A DNA stretch of 64,000 nt from Bradyrhizobium canariense (GTDB lineage Bacteria > Pseudomonadota > Alphaproteobacteria > Rhizobiales > Xanthobacteraceae). The stretch is taken from positions 1 through 64,000 of the forward strand of contig NZ_JAFCKJ010000018.1 of assembly GCF_018130465.1 (NCBI RefSeq). Direction: 5' to 3'. The translations under genes and the position numbers were made by a program. The number at the start of each line of letters is the position of its first letter. Position 1 is the stretch's first letter. Shown piece by piece: positions 35,648 to 43,369 of this stretch. The notes below the pieces were generated by a model that was not told where the DNA came from, ran no database searches, and worked only from the letters and a program-made list of their open reading frames with translations.

Positions 35648-36163
35648 ATGAGATTCCAGATGCGCATCCTCGCGTTCCTCGCCGCGCTTTCGCTTGGCGC
35701 AAGCTCCGCCCTCGCCGCCGAAGAGCCCAGCGGCTGCGACAAGTTCAAATGGCCGATCGAGCGCGACCGCGCCGCACTGACCGCGCCGGGCCGTGCCAAG
35801 CTCGCCTCGGGAAGCGAACAGGCCGCGTTGCCGCCGGCTGCCATCACACTGGCGCTGGTCGCGCCCGCGGATGCAAAACTGCCGACGCCTCCGGAGCGGG
35901 CGCCAAAGGACGGCACGTTTGCCGGCTTCACCAGCATCAAGGCCCCGAAGGCCGGGCTCTACACGATCAGCCTGTCCTCGGGCGCGTGGGTCGACGTGGT
36001 CCAGGACGGGCATATCCTCAAGCCCGTGGCCTTCAGCGGCGCGACCGATTGCGACGGCATCCGCAAGACCATGAAATACGAGCTGTCGGCGCAGCCCGTC
36101 GTGCTCCAGGTCAGCGGTGCGAAGGACAATTCGCTGTCGATCGCCATCCTGCCGGCGCAATAA
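35648..36163 (+). CDS. Secreted hypothetical protein
   Basis: A 171-residue protein with a signal peptide (MRILAFLAALSLGASSALAA). Start choice is between 35648 (MRFQMRIL) and 35660; the frame also extends to 35591. The mature part starts EEPSGCDKFKWPIERDRAAL and contains ITLALVAPADAKLP and a likely small beta domain (GLYTISLSSGAWVDVVQDGHI). Two cysteines (SGCDK and ATDCDG) may pair. I recognise no characterised domain. It is followed 179 bp later by modA, with no sign of a shared operon. Function unknown. Confidence 0.65.
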   Translation: MRFQMRILAFLAALSLGASSALAAEEPSGCDKFKWPIERDRAALTAPGRAKLASGSEQAALPPAAITLALVAPADAKLPTPPERAPKDGTFAGFTSIKAPKAGLYTISLSSGAWVDVVQDGHILKPVAFSGATDCDGIRKTMKYELSAQPVVLQVSGAKDNSLSIAILPAQ

Positions 36164-36342
36164 GCCAAACGGTCGCCTTTGACCTGAGGCCCCGGCCTGC
36201 TATCTTCGAGACCAGCGATATCCCTGCCGGCCGTAAGCCGCCGCAGGGACCCGTGGAACAGCGCTTCCGCCCGTCGCTCGGACCCACCAACGCCGGATTT
36301 GCGCGTGCTTCTTGCGCGCGCGATCTCGCACGGAGCGCATCC

Positions 36343-37128
36343 ATGATTCGTATAGCCTTGCTTTTCACGGCCTTCGCGATCGTCGCGGGCGCGAGCCTTT
36401 CGCCTGCCGCCGCCGAGGACAAGACCATCACCGTGTTCGCCGCCGCCTCGATGAAGAACGCGCTCGACGAGGTCGACGCCGCCTACACCGCCAGGACCGG
36501 GGTCAAGTTCAGCGTCAGCTATGCCGCAAGCTCCGTGCTCGCCAAGCAGATCGAGCAGGGCGCGCCGGCCGATGTGTTCGTCTCCGCCGACACCGACTGG
36601 ATGGACTACGCCACAGCCAGGAAGACCATCAACGAATCGACCCGGGTCAATCTGCTCGGCAACAGCATCGTGCTGATCGCGCCGAAGGATTCCAAGCTCG
36701 GCAACGTCCCCATCGCGCAGGGTTTTGACCTCGCAAAACTCGCCGGCGACGGCAGGATCGCGACCGGCGACGTCAAGTCCGTGCCGGTTGGGAAATATGC
36801 CAGGGCGGCGCTGGAGAAGCTGGGGGCCTGGCAGGCGGCCGAGCCGAAATTCGCCATGGCCGAGAGCGTGCGTGCCGCGCTGACGCTGGTCGCGCGTGGC
36901 GAGGCCAACCTCGGCATCGTCTATTCCACCGACGCCAAGGTCGAGCCCGGCGTGAAGATCGTCGGCACCTTCCCGGCGGATTCGCATCCCGCGATCATCT
37001 ATCCCGTCGCTGCGACCACGACGGCAAAGGGCGAGACCAACGACTACCTCGCCTTCCTGCGCTCGACCGCCGCCAAGACCATTCTGGAAAAATACGGTTT
37101 CAAGTTCCTGATCAGCCCCTCAACTTAG
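36343..37128 (+). CDS. modA: Molybdate ABC transporter substrate-binding protein
   Basis: From ATG 36343 the protein has 261 residues, starting with a signal peptide (LLFTAFAIVAGASLSPAAAE). The mature protein has the ModA signatures TITVFAAASMKNALDEV, VSYAASSVLAKQIEQGAPADVFVSAD and LLGNSIVLIAPKD, plus YFKFL-type ends. It binds molybdate (or tungstate) in the periplasm and delivers it to ModBC. A longer open frame back to 35638 runs out of phase through the preceding gene and was not used. modB follows after 13 bp. Confidence 0.95.
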   Translation: MIRIALLFTAFAIVAGASLSPAAAEDKTITVFAAASMKNALDEVDAAYTARTGVKFSVSYAASSVLAKQIEQGAPADVFVSADTDWMDYATARKTINESTRVNLLGNSIVLIAPKDSKLGNVPIAQGFDLAKLAGDGRIATGDVKSVPVGKYARAALEKLGAWQAAEPKFAMAESVRAALTLVARGEANLGIVYSTDAKVEPGVKIVGTFPADSHPAIIYPVAATTTAKGETNDYLAFLRSTAAKTILEKYGFKFLISPST

Positions 37129-37141
37129 TTTCTGCGATTTG

Positions 37142-37837
37142 ATGCTCGACATCTCTCCCGCCGAATGGACGGCGATCCTGCTCTCGCTCAGGGTCGCCGT
37201 GATCGCTACACTGGTGGCAACGCCGTTCGGCATTGCGCTGGCATGGCTGCTCGCGCGGCGTGATTTCTGGGGCAAGTCGGTGCTCGATGCGCTGGTGCAT
37301 CTGCCGCTGGTGCTGCCGCCTGTCGTCACCGGCTATCTGCTGCTGCTCACCTTCGGCCGCCGCGGCCTCGTCGGCGGTTTCCTGGCGGACCATCTCGGCA
37401 TCGTGTTCGCCTTCCGCTGGACCGGTGCTGCGCTCGCCTGCGGCCTGATGGCGTTTCCGCTGCTGGTGCGCCCGATGCGGTTGTCGATCGAGGCGATCGA
37501 CCGCCGGCTCGAGCAGGCCGCCGAGACGCTCGGCGCGGCACCCTGGAAAGTGTTCTTCACGGTGACGCTGCCGCTGGCGCTGCCCGGCGTGCTCGCCGGC
37601 ATGGTGCTCGGATTCGCCAAGGCGATCGGCGAGTTCGGCGCGACCATCACCTTCGTGTCCAACATTCCCGGCGAGACCCAGACGATTTCGTCCGCGATCT
37701 ACTCGCTGATCCAGACGCCCGACGGCGACGCCGCCGCGGGAAGACTCGTGATCGTCTCGATCGTGTTGGCGCTCGGTGCGTTGATTGCGGCCGAATGGTT
37801 CGCTCGCCGCGCCACGGCGCGATTGCACGGGAATTGA
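37142..37837 (+). CDS. modB: Molybdate ABC transporter permease
   Basis: This 231-residue protein has about five transmembrane helices. The EAA loop is present as AAETLGAAPWKVFFTVTLPLALPGVLAGMVLGFAKA, with GFAKAIGEFGATI typical of ModB. It forms the channel of the high-affinity molybdate importer. ATG 37142 is used; a TTG immediately before is in frame. It lies 13 bp after modA and 2 bp before modC, a classic modABC operon. Confidence 0.95.
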   Translation: MLDISPAEWTAILLSLRVAVIATLVATPFGIALAWLLARRDFWGKSVLDALVHLPLVLPPVVTGYLLLLTFGRRGLVGGFLADHLGIVFAFRWTGAALACGLMAFPLLVRPMRLSIEAIDRRLEQAAETLGAAPWKVFFTVTLPLALPGVLAGMVLGFAKAIGEFGATITFVSNIPGETQTISSAIYSLIQTPDGDAAAGRLVIVSIVLALGALIAAEWFARRATARLHGN

Positions 37838-37839
37838 CC

Positions 37840-38502
37840 ATGCTGCGCGTCGACATCGAAAAGCAGCTCGGCGAGTTCTCGCTGTCCGCCTCCTTCGCGA
37901 GCGAAGGCCGTGTCATCGGCCTGTTCGGAGCGTCGGGCGCCGGCAAGACCTCACTGGTCAACATGATCGCGGGGCTGCTGCGGCCCGACCGTGGCACCAT
38001 CGTGATCGACGGCGAGACCGTCGACGACAGCACGGCCCGCATTCATGTCCCGACCTGGCGCCGCCGCATCGGCTATGTGTTCCAGGACGCGCGGCTGTTT
38101 CCGCATCTCACCGTCGCGCAAAATCTCGACTATGGAAGGCGGATGAATGGCCTCGCGCCCGATCCGGCGCAGCACAAGCGCGTCATCGAACTCCTCGACA
38201 TCGGCGCGCTGGAGGGTCGCCGCCCCGGAAAGCTCTCCGGCGGCGAGCGTCAGCGCGTCGCGCTTGGCCGCGCGCTGCTGTCGAGGCCGCGCCTGCTGCT
38301 GCTCGACGAGCCGCTCGGCGCGCTCGACGAGGGCCGCAAGCTGGAGATCCTGCCCTATCTGGTGCGGCTGCGCGACGAAGCCAACGTCCCCATGGTCTAT
38401 GTCAGCCACGACGTCGCCGAGCTGCGCCAGCTCGCGACGCAGATCGTGATGCTGAAGCAGGGCCGGGTAACGTCGTTCGGCGGGGTGAAGGTGTTGACGT
38501 GA
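37840..38502 (+). CDS. modC: Molybdate ABC transporter ATPase, short form without TOBE/Mop domain
   Basis: This 220-residue ATPase has Walker A GASGAGKTSLVN, Q-loop YVFQDARLFPHLTVAQNL, signature LSGGERQRVALGRALL, Walker B RLLLLDEPLGALDE and switch VSHDVAEL. It drives molybdate import with ModAB. Typical ModC proteins are about 350 residues with a C-terminal molybdate-binding TOBE (Mop) domain; this one ends just after the ATPase fold. A family B repeat begins 24 bp after the stop, so loss of the 3' end by repeat insertion is possible but unproven. Confidence 0.92.
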   Translation: MLRVDIEKQLGEFSLSASFASEGRVIGLFGASGAGKTSLVNMIAGLLRPDRGTIVIDGETVDDSTARIHVPTWRRRIGYVFQDARLFPHLTVAQNLDYGRRMNGLAPDPAQHKRVIELLDIGALEGRRPGKLSGGERQRVALGRALLSRPRLLLLDEPLGALDEGRKLEILPYLVRLRDEANVPMVYVSHDVAELRQLATQIVMLKQGRVTSFGGVKVLT

Positions 38503-38526
38503 GGGTGGCTGGTCGTCCCAACCTCC

Positions 38527-38667
38527 GCTGTCGTCCCGGCGAAGGCCGGGACCCATACCGCGTGATCTAACGATAGCGGCGGTGTGAGTACCGGCGAAGG
38601 GCAACTCCGAGTCTTCGCCAAACTACTCCCTGGGGTTATGGGTCCCGGCCTTCGCCGGGACGACAGC
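38527..38667. repeat. Family B inverted-repeat element, copy 5, overlapping a gene 3' end
   Basis: A 141-bp element with 31-bp perfect inverted arms (38527-38557 and 38637-38667; GCTGTCGTCCCGGC at the outer end). The interior GAGTCTTCGCCAAACT and CTCCCTGGGG matches the copy at 35329-35496. The right arm encodes the last 15 codons of the GntR regulator (AVVPAKAGTHNPRE and stop), so the regulator has taken its C-terminus from the repeat. Confidence 0.9.
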
Positions 38668-39402
38668 GTGTCTCCGCCGCTTCGGCTTCTCCGCCGCAAA
38701 CACCGCGGTCAAATCCTCACTCGCCGGCACCACATCGTCCAGATGCAGGCGGCTCTCCACGTGCAGAAAATGCTCGCGCGACACCGCAATCGCACGCGCC
38801 ACGTCGCGGGCGCGGAGCGCTTCGACGATGGCACCGTGCTCGTCCACCGCACAGATCGAATCGGTGGCGGGCTCGTAGACCGAGACCATCACTGAGGACC
38901 GGCTGAGCAGATCGGCGAGGAAGCGCGAGAGCTCTGCGTTGCCGAGTGCTTCGACCAGATGAACGTGGAACGCGCCGGACAGCCGCACCGAGGCGGCGCG
39001 GTCGCCGCGCGTTGCGGCGGCGCGCTCCTCGGCGAGATGCGCGTTGAGCCGATCGATCAAGGCATCGTCGACATGACGCACGAGCTGCGTCAGCACGCCG
39101 GCCTCGAGCACGCGGTGCGCCTCGTAGACACTGCGGACGTCGTCGAGCGTCGGGCGCGGCACGCGAGCGCCGCGGTTGGGGATCATCTCCAGCCGCCGCT
39201 CGGCGCCGAGCCGATGCAGCACCTTGCGGATGCGCTCGCGCGAGACGCCAAATATCTCGGCGAGCGGCGGCTCGGCGAGCTTCGCCCCGGCCTTCAGCTT
39301 GCCCTCCAGCAGCGCGTGCAGGATGGCCTGATAGACCGCCTCGTCCTCCGCCGGATTGGCCTTGCCGTTTCCTTTGCCGTTTCGCCTGCGCTGCGTCGCC
39401 AT
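38623..39402 (-). CDS. GntR/FadR (FCD) family transcriptional regulator
   Basis: From ATG 39402 the protein has 259 residues. A winged-helix domain (~18-85; EDEAVYQAILHALLEGKLKA, LAEIFGVSRERIRKVLHRLG) is followed by an FCD ligand-binding domain (~95-225; HRVLEAGVLTQLVRH, SGAFHVHLVEAL, and DEHGAIVEALRARDVARAIA with metal-binding histidines HVHL, EHG and REHFLH). FCD regulators respond to small carboxylates or amino acids. It is divergent from the ABC/deacetylase operon, and two identical palindromes in the gap are likely its operators. The final ~15 residues are encoded by a family B repeat arm. Confidence 0.9.
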   Translation of the reverse strand: MATQRRRNGKGNGKANPAEDEAVYQAILHALLEGKLKAGAKLAEPPLAEIFGVSRERIRKVLHRLGAERRLEMIPNRGARVPRPTLDDVRSVYEAHRVLEAGVLTQLVRHVDDALIDRLNAHLAEERAAATRGDRAASVRLSGAFHVHLVEALGNAELSRFLADLLSRSSVMVSVYEPATDSICAVDEHGAIVEALRARDVARAIAVSREHFLHVESRLHLDDVVPASEDLTAVFAAEKPKRRRHAVVPAKAGTHNPRE

Positions 39403-39444
39403 GGCGGTAGCTAGGCCTAAAGGATGCGCAGCGTCACCTCCAAA

Positions 39445-39458
39445 AAATGTGCACATTT
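39445..39458. promoter_or_regulatory. Palindromic operator 1 (likely GntR site)
   Basis: AAATGTGCACATTT is a perfect 14-bp palindrome (16 bases, AAAATGTGCACATTTG, are identical to site 2). It lies 43 bp upstream of the gntR start in the divergent promoter region, which suits autoregulation. Confidence 0.75.
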
Positions 39459-39525
39459 GCTGCGCAGGCATGCAAGCGCCAAAATCATCAATCAATTAAC
39501 TTATTGATATAACATACATTTATGA

Positions 39526-39539
39526 AAATGTGCACATTT
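39526..39539. promoter_or_regulatory. Palindromic operator 2 (likely GntR site)
   Basis: A second exact AAATGTGCACATTT, 81 bp centre to centre from site 1 and 54 bp upstream of the solute-binding-protein start. The AT-rich segment between the sites (39481-39524) probably contains the divergent promoters. Confidence 0.75.
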
Positions 39540-39592
39540 GGCATGGCGCTTGCTGCGTCTTCGCTGCAAGCTTTACGCACAACAAACGGGAC

Positions 39593-40633
39593 ATGCCCAT
39601 GCACACCCCCTCCCGACGCAGCGTGTTGACATCCGGCGCGGCCTTGGCCGCGATCATCGCCGCCCCGGCGCGGCTGCGTGCCGCGCCCAGGGAGATCGTC
39701 ATCGGCGGCCCCGCGGGCGCCGCGAAATATTTCAATGCCGATTTGTTTCCCGTGCTGGAGAAGAAGCTCGACTGCAAGGTGCTCTACGAGGGCACCAACT
39801 CGCTGACCAATCTCCAGAAGATGCAGGCCGACAAGGCCGCGCCGAAGATCTCCGTCGTCATCATGGACGATCCGGTGATGCTGCCGGCAGCCGCCGACGG
39901 CCTGATCGCCAAGATGTCGGCATCGTCCATCGCCAACCTCGGCAAGCTGGTCGACGGCGCGGTGCATCAGGACGGCATGTGGGCGAACTACCAGCGGCCC
40001 TGGGCCGGCATCGCCTATTCGACCAAGCGCATGAAGACGGCGCCGACGAAATGGGCGGACCTGTGGGACGCCAAATATGCCTCCAGGGTGATCGTGCCGT
40101 CGCTGTCGAACACCGAAGGTTTCTGGACCCTGCTCGCGGCCGCCCATCTCGAGACCGGCAAGCCGTACAAGGAGGCGCAGTACGAGATCGACGCCGCCTT
40201 CAAGAAGGCGAAGGAGCTGAAGGCCAACCTCCTGAACGTCTACACCAACGCGCCGCAGGCCATCAATCTGATGGAGCAGGGCGAGGCCTGGATGATCGGC
40301 GGCCAGTTCTCGGCCTACACGCTGATCCGTAAGGCGGAAGGGTCTCCGGTCGATCTCGCCGTGCCGCAGGATGGCGGCTTTGCGATGCCGTCGGGAATCG
40401 CAAAGGTGGCTGGTGCACCGGCCGGCGATCTCGCGGATGCCGTGATCGACTTCTTCCTCAGCCCGGAAGCGCAGATCATCCTCGCCGACAAGGCTTTCGT
40501 CGCGCCGACCAACAAGGGCACGCCGACGCCGGCGGGCTTCCCGGACCCGGCCTCGCTGTTCGCGCCGGACTGGGCGTTCGTGGCCAAGAGCCGCGCCTCC
40601 TGGGTCGACCGCTGGAGCAAGGAGATGACATGA
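39593..40633 (+). CDS. ABC transporter substrate-binding protein, spermidine/putrescine (PotD/PotF) type
   Basis: From ATG 39593 (next ATG 39599) the protein has 346 residues. The N-terminus SRRSVLTSGAALAAIIAAPA looks like a Tat-style or Sec signal. The fold is that of cluster D solute-binding proteins (IVIGGPAGAAKYFNADLFPV, KMQADKAAPKISVVIMDDPV, NYQRPWAGIAYSTKRMKTAP, EQGEAWMIGGQFSAYTL). The related substrates are polyamines and similar cationic or small organic molecules. It is first in a coupled operon with ATPase, two permeases and a PuuE-like deacetylase, under a divergent GntR regulator. Confidence 0.88.
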   Translation: MPMHTPSRRSVLTSGAALAAIIAAPARLRAAPREIVIGGPAGAAKYFNADLFPVLEKKLDCKVLYEGTNSLTNLQKMQADKAAPKISVVIMDDPVMLPAAADGLIAKMSASSIANLGKLVDGAVHQDGMWANYQRPWAGIAYSTKRMKTAPTKWADLWDAKYASRVIVPSLSNTEGFWTLLAAAHLETGKPYKEAQYEIDAAFKKAKELKANLLNVYTNAPQAINLMEQGEAWMIGGQFSAYTLIRKAEGSPVDLAVPQDGGFAMPSGIAKVAGAPAGDLADAVIDFFLSPEAQIILADKAFVAPTNKGTPTPAGFPDPASLFAPDWAFVAKSRASWVDRWSKEMT

Positions 40634-41709
40634 GCGAAGCCGCCCCGCATCTCGTCGTTCGCAGCGTCTCCAAGCGCTACGGGCCGACGACGGTTTTAGA
40701 CCACATCGACCTGACCATCCGCCGCGGCGAGCTGGTGACGCTGCTCGGCCCCTCCGGCTGCGGCAAGACCACGCTGCTCCGTGCCATCGCCGGCCTGGCG
40801 CAGCCCGACACCGGCAAGGTCGAGCTCGCCGGGCGCGACATCACCCACGTGCCGCCACACAAGCGTAACGTCGGTGTGGTGTTCCAGAGCTACGCGCTGT
40901 TCCCGCATCTCACCGTCGCCGGCAACATCGCATTCGGGCTAAAGGTGCGCGGCGCGGCCAGGCGCGAGATCGACGCCGCGGTGGAACGCGCGCTGTCGCT
41001 GGTCAAGCTCGGCCATCTCGCCGGCCGGCGCATCTCGGCGCTGTCGGGCGGCCAGCAGCAGCGCGTGGCGCTGGCGCGCGCCATCGCGGTCGAGCCTGAT
41101 GTGCTGCTGTTCGACGAAGCGCTGTCCGCGCTCGATCGGAAATTGCGCGAGGAGATGCAGGTCGAGCTGCGCCGCCTGCTCCAGGACGTGAAGGCAACCG
41201 CGATCTTCGTGACGCATGACCAGGACGAGGCGCTGACCATGTCCGACCGTGTCGCGGTCATGAACAAGGGACGCATCGAGCAGCTCGCCGAGCCGCGCGA
41301 GCTGTATCTGCGGCCCGCAAGCCTGTTCGCGCTCAACTTCGTCGGGCTCTCGACGCGGATTGCCGGCACGGTGCTGGCGGCGGGCAACGGCAAGGTCGAG
41401 GTCGAGACCAAGGTCGGCCGCTTGTCCGCACTCGGCAATTTCCAGGCGGGTTCGCCCGTCATCGTCGCAGCGCGCCCCGAGCAGTTTCGGATCGGCGAGC
41501 AAAGCGAAGCGAATACGGCCGCCGGCCGGGTCCGCTCCGTGGTGTTCCAGGGCTCGCGCACGCTGGTCGAGGTCGATGCCGGGGCCGGTGAAAGCCTGCT
41601 CGCCGAGCTCTCCGGGCGCGACGGCGCGATCCCTGTCGTGCATGACGAGATCCGCTTGAGCTGGCCGGTGACCGAGACCTTTGCATTTCCGATGGAGATG
41701 CAGGCATGA
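40630..41709 (+). CDS. ABC transporter ATP-binding protein (PotA-like)
   Basis: This 359-residue ATPase has Walker A GPSGCGKTTLLRAIAGL, Q-loop VVFQSYALFPHLTVAGNI, signature LSGGQQQRVALARAI, Walker B VLLFDEALSALD (Glu replacing Pro in the usual DEPLS) and switch VTHDQDEAL. A C-terminal TOBE_2 domain (~245-350) follows. It powers uptake by the downstream permeases. The ATG overlaps the substrate-binding-protein stop by four bases (ATGA), and its own stop overlaps the next gene the same way. Confidence 0.93.
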   Translation: MSEAAPHLVVRSVSKRYGPTTVLDHIDLTIRRGELVTLLGPSGCGKTTLLRAIAGLAQPDTGKVELAGRDITHVPPHKRNVGVVFQSYALFPHLTVAGNIAFGLKVRGAARREIDAAVERALSLVKLGHLAGRRISALSGGQQQRVALARAIAVEPDVLLFDEALSALDRKLREEMQVELRRLLQDVKATAIFVTHDQDEALTMSDRVAVMNKGRIEQLAEPRELYLRPASLFALNFVGLSTRIAGTVLAAGNGKVEVETKVGRLSALGNFQAGSPVIVAARPEQFRIGEQSEANTAAGRVRSVVFQGSRTLVEVDAGAGESLLAELSGRDGAIPVVHDEIRLSWPVTETFAFPMEMQA

Positions 41710-42569
41710 CCGAGGCGGCCCTTCCGGCACCAGTGGCCGCACCTTCGGTCGACCGCGAGCGGCTCGCCGCGATCGGATTCGTGCTGCCGTCCTTCGTCAT
41801 CATCGCAGGCGTGTTCGCGCTGCCGCTGGTGCTGCTGCTCGGCGTCAGCATCGTCGATGCCAACGGGCTGACCTTCGCCAACTACAAGCGCCTGCTCGGC
41901 ACGCCCTATTATCTCGGCGTGGTCTGGAATTCCTTGCGGCTCGGGCTGCTGACGACCCTGATCGCTTTCCTGATCAGCTATCCCGCCGCCTTCGCGCTGG
42001 CGCGCGCCCGCGGCGCCTTGCGCTCGGTGCTGCTGGCGACGCTGTTCCTGCCGCTGGCGGCCAGTGTCATCGTCAAGGCGTTCGCCTGGACCATCCTGTT
42101 GCGCAGCGACGGCATCGTCAACGAGACGCTGATGGCACTCGGCATCATCGAAGATCCGATACGCATGATTTTCACCGAGACCGCGCTGATCGTCGGCGCC
42201 GCCAACATCTTCCTGCCCTTCATGATCCTGCCGATCTACGCGATCGTCGCCCAGCTCGATCGGCGCTATGCGGAGGCCGCCGCAACACTCGGCGCTTCGC
42301 CGATCGTGGCGTTCTTCCGCGTCATCCTGCCGCTGACCCTCCCCGGCATCATCGCCGGCGTGGCGCTGGTGTTCTCGCTCTCGGTCTCCGCCTATGTGGT
42401 ACCAACGCTCCTGATCGGCGAAAAATATCCGACGCTCGCGACCGCGATCGCAAAGGCCTATCTGCTGGCGCGCGAACCCGGCTTCGGCGCCGCAGCCGGC
42501 GTCGTGCTGCTGGCGATCGCGATTGCCGTCGTCGCGCTCAGTGCGCGCCTGTCGCGGGAGCCGAAGTGA
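41706..42569 (+). CDS. ABC transporter permease (PotB-like)
   Basis: This 287-residue permease has about six transmembrane helices and the EAA cytoplasmic loop YAEAAATLGASPIVAFFRVILPLTLPGI. It starts MTEAALPAPVAAPS, then LPSFVIIAGVFALPLVLLLG. It is the first of two permeases of the polyamine-type importer. Coupled by ATGA to the ATPase gene; its TGA abuts the next ATG (TGATG). Confidence 0.92.
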   Translation: MTEAALPAPVAAPSVDRERLAAIGFVLPSFVIIAGVFALPLVLLLGVSIVDANGLTFANYKRLLGTPYYLGVVWNSLRLGLLTTLIAFLISYPAAFALARARGALRSVLLATLFLPLAASVIVKAFAWTILLRSDGIVNETLMALGIIEDPIRMIFTETALIVGAANIFLPFMILPIYAIVAQLDRRYAEAAATLGASPIVAFFRVILPLTLPGIIAGVALVFSLSVSAYVVPTLLIGEKYPTLATAIAKAYLLAREPGFGAAAGVVLLAIAIAVVALSARLSREPK

Positions 42570-43366
42570 TGGCACGCGCCGCAATCATCGTCTGCTGGGT
42601 GATGGCCATCGGGCTGGCCCTGTTCCTGATCGCGCCGCTGCTGGTGATCGCGGCGGCAAGCTTCTCGCCGACGCCGGTGTTCGACCTGCCGCTCACGGGT
42701 GCATCGACGCGCTGGTACGGCAGGATCGGCCGGCTCGACGGCTTCTGGCCGTCGCTGCTGCTGTCGCTTCAGATCGCGCTGCTGTCGACGGCGATCTCGC
42801 TGGTCTCAGGCACGCTCGCCGCGATCGCGATCGCGCGCGGAAAGCTGCCGGGCGCAAACATCTTTGCGACCGCGCTGGTTTCGCCGCTGATGATGCCGGG
42901 CCTCGTGCTCGGCATCGCGCTGCTGCAAGGCTTTCGCGCCGTCGGTTTCACCGCGCCCTGGGCGACGCTGCTGGTCGCGCATCTCGTCATCACGCTGCCC
43001 TACGTCGCGCGCACGATGATCGCGGGTCTCGCGCGGTTCGACTTCACGCTGATCGAGGCGGCGCGGACACTCGGCTGCACCTATCCCGGCAGCGTGCTGC
43101 GGGTGATGGTGCCGGCGCTGGCGCCGTCGTTCCTGATCGCGGGAATCTTTTCGTTCCTGGCCTCGTTCGACAATTATCCGGTGTCGATCTTCCTCGCCGA
43201 CGTCCGCACCAAGACGCTGCCGATCCGCATGCTGCAATATATCGAGGAGGCGCCCGACCCGACGCTCGCGGCGCTCTCCACCCTCATCCTGTCGGGCACG
43301 GTGATCCTGCTGTTCGTCAGCGACCGCGTCGTCGGCCTGCATCGCATGGCCGGAACTTCGGACTGA
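42569..43366 (+). CDS. ABC transporter permease (PotC-like)
   Basis: This 265-residue second permease starts at ATG 42569, overlapping the previous stop by one base (TGATG). It has about six helices (VMAIGLALFLIAPLLVIAAA; SLQIALLSTAISLVSGTLAA; LVSPLMMPGLVLGIALLQGF) and an EAA loop (LIEAARTLGCTYPGSVLRVM). A longer frame reading from 41681 is the out-of-phase shadow of the preceding gene. It ends three bases before the deacetylase start. Confidence 0.92.
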   Translation: MARAAIIVCWVMAIGLALFLIAPLLVIAAASFSPTPVFDLPLTGASTRWYGRIGRLDGFWPSLLLSLQIALLSTAISLVSGTLAAIAIARGKLPGANIFATALVSPLMMPGLVLGIALLQGFRAVGFTAPWATLLVAHLVITLPYVARTMIAGLARFDFTLIEAARTLGCTYPGSVLRVMVPALAPSFLIAGIFSFLASFDNYPVSIFLADVRTKTLPIRMLQYIEEAPDPTLAALSTLILSGTVILLFVSDRVVGLHRMAGTSD

Positions 43367-43369
43367 TCC

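Noticed and set aside
35638-37128. One long frame joining upstream sequence to modA
   Set aside because: The first ~235 codons are out of phase with a better gene (35648-36163) and read as Arg-rich shadow; a signal peptide starts at 36343.
40890-42584. A 564-codon open frame antisense to the ABC transporter genes
   Set aside because: The composition (runs of R, D, Q) is that of an antisense shadow and the plus-strand genes have clear ABC motifs.
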